From the NCBI GenBank assembly GCA_034359265.1, contig CP136896.1:16461501-16525500 (forward strand): a DNA stretch of 64,000 bases, read 5' to 3'. The translations under genes and the position numbers were made by a program. Each line of letters opens with the position of its first letter. The first letter of the stretch is position 1. Source of the stretch: Canna indica. Its lineage: Eukaryota > Streptophyta > Magnoliopsida > Zingiberales > Cannaceae. A model generated the notes under the pieces. The model worked only from the letters and a program-made list of their open reading frames with translations, was not told where the DNA came from and did no database searches. Below are positions 58,353-64,000 of this stretch, piece by piece.

Positions 58353-61200
58353 TTTTTTTTTTCTTCCAAGAGATAGATCTATTTCATTATGAAAATGAGA
58401 ATTACAAAACATGCAAGGATACTTCAATAAGTTGATTTGAACGATTCCACATGTCATGCAAGGAGACTTCAATCGTTCAAACAACATGATATTCATCCAA
58501 GTTCACTTCGAGGAAGGAAAGGTAAACATATCTAAATTTGATTTGAACGATTCCATATGTCATGAGCCCGTCGTGATGTGTCAATGGCCGAGAAATTTGC
58601 TGATTGAAAAATGCCATTATTTTGACTCTTCCAAATGCTCCACAAGATCCATGCGCAGAGTTCCATATGGGCAGAAAATTGAAAGTTGGAAGACATGACA
58701 ACCTTCCACCATTCTTGCACATTAGTAACACTGTTAGAAATAAGAACGACAAAAGAAGATGTATTCAAAACTTGGCGAGTGAAAGAGCAGTGAAAGAACA
58801 GGTGCAAAAGATCCTCATGAGATTGTGTGCAGGCCGGACAAGAAATGTCAGTTATGGGAATGTGGCGTCGCTAAAGATGTATCCTAACAGGTAGAGCGCT
58901 CCACATAAAATATTTCAATTTTGGAGGGGCCCTAAGCTTCCATATATTATTCCATGGTGTAGGCTGACATATTTGAACATTGCATCGCCCCAATAGTTGA
59001 TCTCGGGCAAGTTGATGGCCAGACGATACTGTGTAGTTGCCTGTTTGAGTGAAATGCCAAGTAGGTAAATCGCTGCCAGGATGAATCTCCATATGAAGAA
59101 TAACATCTGCGATAGATTGCGGGAATATATGCGAACAATATCAAGTTTCCAAGTTCTGGTGTTTCTGTCAAAAAGTGCAGTTATCAAGATAGAATTTTTT
59201 GGACCAAAATCTGGGCCAAAGAAAGTAAAACTTAGCTCAATTGGTAACTACGGTGTACCAATTGCAGATTGGATGGATTGAGATCCCACTTTCCAACGCA
59301 GCCCAGAACAGAGCAAGTGGCGGCCTTTGATGATGCTACGCCAACCCCAGGACGAATTATTGCCTTGTCCAGCCTCAAGAAAGGTTGGGCAAGGATAATA
59401 CCTCCCTTTGAGCACTTGATTTAATAAAGAATTTGGTCGGGAAATAAGTCACCAAGACTGTTTAGCAAGTAGAGCAAGGTTCATTGTGCGGCAATCTTTG
59501 AATCCTAGACCACCATTGCATTTATCCTGACATAGAATTTTCCACTTTATCCAGTAAATACCTTTTTTCTCCGAATTATTCGACCACCAAAATTGTTTAC
59601 ATAGTTGATTGATGACCTTGCAAATAGAATCTGGCAAGAAAAAACACGCCATGGTGTATTGAGGGATGGCAGACAAAATCGAGTGAAGCAGAACAACTTT
59701 CCCAGCTCTGGATAAAAATTTTGACTTCCAACTACCAAGCTTCTGACGCACTCGGGATAATATAAAATTGAAGGTTGAGCTCTTAGATTTGGAAATGATA
59801 GAAGGCAGACCGAGATATTTATCTTGAGCCCCTATATGATTAATGTTCAGCAGGTCGCCAAGTTAATTAGGAGCGCCATCTTTTTGGGGTGTGCCCTTAG
59901 AGAACAAGAGAGCTGACTTTTCCCTATTAATTTGCAGGCCACTAGTACGATGCAATTGTGCGAACATATTGTTAATCATGTGCACGTGATGAATATCCGC
60001 ACGACAGAACAAAATAGCATAACCCGCAAAGAAAAGCGAAGACACCGGAGGGCTATGCCTACTAATCTTCACACCTATAAAGCCTTGGGAAGTTTCAACA
60101 GATTTCAAAAGAAAGCTCAAACCTTCCATGCACATAACGAATAACATAGGGGGAAGAGGGTCCCCTTGACGGAGTCCTCTTTGTGGTGCAAAGTACCCAT
60201 ACTGACTTCCATTCACACTTACTGAGTATTTGACTGTAGTAATACATTGCATAATCAACTCAATGAATGTGATGTCAAAGCCGAGTTTTATCATAATAAT
60301 ACGAAGGAAATCCCATTCCACTTTGTCATAGGCTTTACTCATGTCTAATTTGAGAGTCATTTCATGGTTATATGAGTCATTTTGGTCTTGAGGTGGTGCA
60401 TGATTTCGTGGGCCAATAAGATATTATCAAAAATAAGGCGCCCTTTAATGAAGCCACTTTGATTCGGAGATATGAGAAAATCCAAAATGTGTTGCAACCG
60501 GAACATGAGAACTTTGGAAATAATTTTGTAGAAGCAATTACATAAGCTGATAGGTCGAATTTGGCTCATTTCTTGGACACATCTTGTTTTTGGAATCAAA
60601 GAAATAATGGTGATGTTTATGTTCTGAAGTAATTTCCGACATCGAAAAAAGGAAGAAACTGCCGCATGGATGTCTGCCCCAACGATATCCGAAAAATGCT
60701 GAAAGAAAATACCTGTGAAACCATCATCGTCGAGAGCACTAGTAGCATTGATTGAGTAGGTTGCAGTTTTGACTTCGTCCATGGTAATCGGGCGAGTTAA
60801 CCAATTATTCATTCGACGTGTTACTCTTGGTTGAAAGCCATGAAGAGTGGCAGAAATATCAGATGATTGTTGAGACGTGAAGAGAGATGAAAAATAGGAA
60901 ATAACGACGTCCGCAATTGCAGCGGGTCCTTCATGCCACTGACCATCTGCATCTTTAATCCGAGAGAGAGTATTTTGAAGCCGACGGCCTTTTACACATG
61001 CATGAAAATAGGCAGTGTTACGGTCACCTTCATCTAACCATTTAATTCTTGATAGATGCTTCCAATAAATTTCCTCATTCCGAATTGCATGGGAGAGTTC
61101 CTCTTCAAGACGTCTAATGTGAACATAACGATCAGTAGAAGTAGAGGCAGCCAATGTCATAATCTGATTTTGGAGTTCTTTAAGTTTGTTAACTTCATGA
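58353..61200 (-). mobile_element. 5'-truncated L1-type LINE
   Basis: The plus-strand poly(T) at 58353-58364 is the 3' tail. The body extends on the minus strand to about 61200, where the endonuclease half is missing. A tttaagttt stretch near both ends could be part of a short target duplication, but this is not secure. Confidence 0.85.
58380..61190 (-). pseudogene. LINE ORF2 fragment: RT and zinc knuckle
   Basis: Minus strand. N-terminal linker with IKWLDEGDRNTAYFHACVKG (61090-61000). RT (60600-59860): ISLIPKTRCVQEMSQIRPIS, LDMSKAYDKVEWDFLR and PQRGLRQGDPLPPMLFVMCM, but the catalytic block reads SSLFFAGYAILF where FADD is expected. Thumb (59751-59449) with SRAGKVVLLHSILSAIPQYT and CNGGLGFKDCRTMNLALLAK. 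zf-RVT (59090-58870) with WHFTQTGNYTVSSGH and PKLKYFMWSALPVRIHL, then LLHLFFHCSF and WILWSIWKSQNNGIF. Frameshifts at several points. Inactive. Confidence 0.9.
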
Positions 61201-61660
61201 ATATGTAAATGTATATAAAAATAATTAAAAACTTTTTACTAGTCATTAACTAACAATACAACTGCTATTAATATCTTAATTTAGGTTGCTAGAGCCCACA
61301 AAAGTGGGCTCCTTAGTTCACTAATTCACTGGGTCAATCTTTCTAGATTTGTTAATTTTGTAAATATATGAAATTTAAAGTTTTCTATACAATTATATAT
61401 ATATATATATATATATAATTAGGAATGTTTAGTGAAAAATTTCTAATTGATAATATAATTATAATTAATATACCTATTATTTTAATTTTAGAATAAAATT
61501 AAAGGGTGATTTCTATCTATATTACAAATAATTATAATTTTTACGATTTTAATAAATATCATAAAATATTTATAATTTTTTTCAACACATCATAAAGTAT
61601 TTATATTTTGTCAAAATTCTAAGTTGTTTATGGTTATGCGGACCCACAGTTTACCGTATT
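61201..61660. other. Intergenic AT-rich sequence
   Basis: Contains a (TA)n run near 61396-61419. No gene seen. Confidence 0.6.
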
Positions 61661-61662
61661 AC

Positions 61663-62291
61663 TAGCACCGCACAAGTCGCCATGGTATTCTCTCACGTTC
61701 AAGCGAATGTCGGTGTTCTCCTTTTGTCTTAGTAGAGACAGGCAACAGAATTCCGCGGGGTCTTGTAAACTGGTATGAAGTCCAGGGATGAATCACCAAC
61801 AGGAGATGACTTTTCCAGTATTTGCCTGTTTGGTGACTTCTCCGAGACATAGGATTTGCATGTAGTAACGACCAGGGCTCTGCCGCGTGGACAGAGAAGC
61901 ATGTTCCCTGTCTCCGTTGAAATAGATGAGCTCGAATAGATGCAGCAAACCTGCGACCGTGCTCTTTGCTTGGAAATTCCGGATCGTATCCAACCATTCT
62001 ATGAACGAGCTCAATAAGTATCCATCGTTGTAGTCAACTATGCTTCCGAGATGGACGTCAGAAAATAGGATTGCAGGGATGGATTTCAAATTGCACTTGA
62101 GGAAGATCAACCATCTTTACATTTCTTTCTAACTGCTCGAGCTCCGGTTTTCTCCCGCCCAAATAAACATTGTGGGCGACGCCGCCGCTGATCCAATCCG
62201 CCTCTATATCAAACACCCCGTCAAGCACGGCGCTGCCGATGGTCTCCACCTCCTCCTCCTCCTCTTTCCCTTTCTCTTTAGTAGCATTCAA
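61663..62291 (-). CDS. Unrecognised minus-strand reading frames, doubtful gene
   Basis: Three overlapping minus-strand frames cover this GC-balanced stretch: 62291-62058 (MNATKEKG, then an EEEEEVET acidic run and ADWISGGVAHNVYLGGRKPE), 62110-61793 (SDVHLGSIVDYNDGYLLSSF, VAGLLHLFELIYFNGDRE) and 61997-61662. Composition is protein-like, especially in the second frame, but I recognise no family. The first ATG lies only 26 bp from the divergent prolyl hydroxylase ATG, and the acidic run is simply the complement of a pyrimidine-rich leader, so the 5' part may not be coding. It could be a real divergent gene with unrecognised splicing, or a relic. Confidence 0.3.
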
Positions 62292-62317
62292 GAGGAAACG
62301 GTACAGTAGAAGTTAGC

Positions 62318-62544
62318 ATGGAGTCGCTACGGCCGCTGATAGTGAAGGCGGAGGCCCGGCTCCACCAACCTCGCTTCTTCCTCTTCCCGAAGTCACCGTC
62401 CAAAACCTATACGATGGCCTTGGTGTCGCTCCTCACTCTCTCCGTGGGCCTCCTCATCCTCCTCGCTCTCGGCGTCGTCTCTCTTCCCGTCGGCCCCCTC
62501 TTCGCCCCGAGTCACGCCTGCGATCACTCCCTCGGCGAGAAGAT
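62318..62544 (+). CDS. Prolyl 4-hydroxylase exon 1 (membrane anchor)
   Basis: Codes for the cytosolic tail and transmembrane anchor, ending SHACDHSLGEK plus two bases of a Met codon. Donor gtgagg. Confidence 0.88.
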
Positions 62545-63618
62545 GTGAGGGATTCCGATCCCGTTTTCGTGATCTTTTTTTGGTGATACGTGATGATTTC
62601 ACGTTTTTGTTTCGGTTGGTGCAGGGAGGGATTAGGGCAGAGAGATGGTCCTTGGACGGAGGCTATCTCTTGGGAGCCCAGAGCTTTTGTCTACCACAAT
62701 TTCTTGGTTGGTCTTTTACTCTCCAATACCTCACCTTCATTGCTCTCATTTTTGTGCAATTTCGTGTCCGATTAATGGGTTTTGACTGGGAGCTATTACT
62801 TGGTTTATGAAAGGGAAATTTTGGTAAAGAGTGGAGTAGAATGCAGTCAATGGTCTATTCTTCAGTTTTTGCTACATGCTGGTGGATAATTAAAGAGTCG
62901 AGTTTGTTTGTTTGTTTGTTTGTTTTTAATTTAAAATCATTTGTAGGAGTATTAGCTCGGAGACCTGAATCCATTTGCATTATGCTGAAAACAGACTATC
63001 TACGCTGGAACTCTCTTCATTATGATAATCAATAATTTGGTATTTGGATAAAATTTAGAAGGTAATTAGAATGTAATGTTCAAGATTTCTTTTCCCAGCA
63101 TAGGATTTCTTCAAAAAAATAATAAATGGAGTTTGTCTTGTATTGAATTCTGCAAATGTTGTCCATTTTTTGTGTATAAAAATACATGTTCCATCTCTGT
63201 CTTCAGTAAGTACAAACTTATCATCCTCTTGTGCCTCCATTTAGTGGTCGATGGTCAAAGGTTTTTCTTATCCCCACACATCGGCAATTCTTATGCATTA
63301 CTTAAATATTGATGTGCCTACATTTCTGACAGTCCAAGGAAGAATGCGAGTACATAATTCAGCTGGCCATGCCTCATATTAAGAAGTCAACAGTGGTCAA
63401 CAGCACTACCGGTGGGAGTGAAGACAGCAGGTTAGCAATTTCTTGTCATTTGTTACTCTTTGATTTTTACCTTGGTTGAAAGTTTTTAAATAGTCAATAT
63501 TTGCATGTGATTGGTGATAGTGTTCGAACAAGCTCAGGCATGTTTCTTCAAAGAGGACGTGACAAGATAATCAGATCCATTGAGAAAAGGATTTCAGACT
63601 ATACATTCATACCTGTAG
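62318..63618 (+). CDS. Prolyl 4-hydroxylase, N-terminal four exons (continues past the window)
   Basis: 2-oxoglutarate/Fe(II)-dependent enzyme of the ER/Golgi that hydroxylates proline in cell-wall glycoproteins. Exons 62318-62544, 62625-62706, 63333-63430 and 63521-63618 all join in phase at GT-AG introns. A short N-tail precedes a single membrane anchor (residues about 33-54, MALVSLLTLSVGLLILLALG), as in plant type II P4Hs. Then EAISWEPRAFVYHNFLSKEE, ECEYIIQLAMPHIKKSTVVN, RTSSGMFLQRGRDKIIRSIE and KRISDYTFIPV, the conserved P4H N-terminal half. The iron ligands (HxD...H) and the 2-oxoglutarate lysine lie in later exons outside the window. The first ATG is used because it gives the anchor. 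No lesion seen. Confidence 0.93.
62625..62706 (+). CDS. Prolyl 4-hydroxylase exon 2
   Basis: Acceptor ggttggtgcag. Codes EGLGQRDGPWTEAISWEPRA to YHNFL. Donor gttggt, phase 0. Confidence 0.88.
63333..63430 (+). CDS. Prolyl 4-hydroxylase exon 3
   Basis: Acceptor tttctgacag. Codes SKEECEYIIQLAMPHIKKST and the TGGSEDS segment. Donor gttagc, phase 2. Confidence 0.92.
63521..63618 (+). CDS. Prolyl 4-hydroxylase exon 4
   Basis: Acceptor ttggtgatag. Codes VRTSSGMFLQRGRDKIIRSI to FIPV. Donor gtaagt, phase 1. The next exon is beyond 64000. Confidence 0.92.
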
Positions 63619-64000
63619 GTAAGTGCCTGCCAATTGATAAGCAAATGAAATTGATTAATGATTACCTCATTTTTATTTTCTTTGAATTCCTCTTTAGTGT
63701 AGAATGTTCCTTATTGTGAATGGTGGTAACACCCATAAGTTGTTTTTTAGTTCTTGTATGAAATTATTAAGTAGATTTATATTCAAGAGAAAAATATTCT
63801 TAAAGATGTGGGAAACATTAAATAGTCAAAATTATATGCAGTCTCCTTGTACATCATCATCTTTTCCTTGAGAGGCTTTAGTTAAGTAATATCTTGTATG
63901 CTAGAATAGTAGCCTACCAATGAAATATCTTGTATGCCAGTCATTGAAGTAGAACAACCGCAATATTTATATGGAATAGAACCAATTATAAATTTCCATA
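63619..64000 (+). other. Prolyl 4-hydroxylase intron 4, partial
   Basis: AT-rich intron sequence up to the window edge. No exon or element recognised. Confidence 0.7.

Noticed and set aside
59228..59310. Possible SINE or tRNA-like A and B boxes (tagctcaattgg, gattgagatccc)
   Set aside because: The stretch is the complement of the LINE region between RT and zf-RVT, which reads GLRWKVG on the minus strand; no target duplication.

Overview
This window is nuclear DNA from a flowering plant. It has GT-AG introns, long AT-rich non-coding stretches and plant-specific genes: a cytoplasmic receptor-like kinase, a prolyl 4-hydroxylase and a SAUR relic. It also carries nearly every plant transposon class. 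I cannot name the species. Only two host genes are firmly supported, and most of the window is nested transposable elements (TEs).

Layout, left to right. 1-4482: 5' part of a CACTA transposon (TNP2 transposase on the minus strand) inserted into a SIRE-like Copia remnant (4483-6205). 6203-6610: a SAUR pseudogene. 7422-7601: the end of a Harbinger-related element that cuts a second Copia gag. 7602-13857: that Copia element, minus strand, with a long LTR full of MITEs. 13858-14182 and 19897-20705: two halves of a LINE, split by a complete PIF/Harbinger transposon (14183-19896, 3-bp ATA target duplication) that carries a transposase, a Myb/SANT protein and possibly a captured plastid-targeting exon.

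20.8-52.4 kb: one kinase gene, a cold-responsive-protein-kinase-like RLCK of 378 aa in six coding exons. Its 1.1 kb of coding sequence is spread over 29 kb because TEs fill the introns. Intron 1 holds a palindrome of two Gypsy-type LTRs, about 1.9 kb per arm, and a near-complete hAT transposon with an 8-bp target duplication. Intron 4 holds a MITE. Intron 5 (15.2 kb) holds a nest: Copia remnant, then a Gypsy chromovirus, then a truncated LINE, then a Gypsy deletion derivative with a perfect 5-bp target duplication. It also holds a non-autonomous hAT element with a higher-order tandem repeat. All splice junctions still join in frame, so the gene appears functional despite its size.

52.4-61.7 kb: intergenic, with a tRNA-type SINE flanked by an 18-bp perfect duplication, a Harbinger-like MITE with a GC-rich array of GAGACG/CGTCTC palindromes, and a 5'-truncated LINE. 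61.7-64 kb: a doubtful minus-strand reading frame, and the first four exons of a prolyl 4-hydroxylase that runs off the right edge.

The structural calls rest mainly on matching termini and target-site duplications read by eye. Identity values, copy numbers and insertion dates were not computed.
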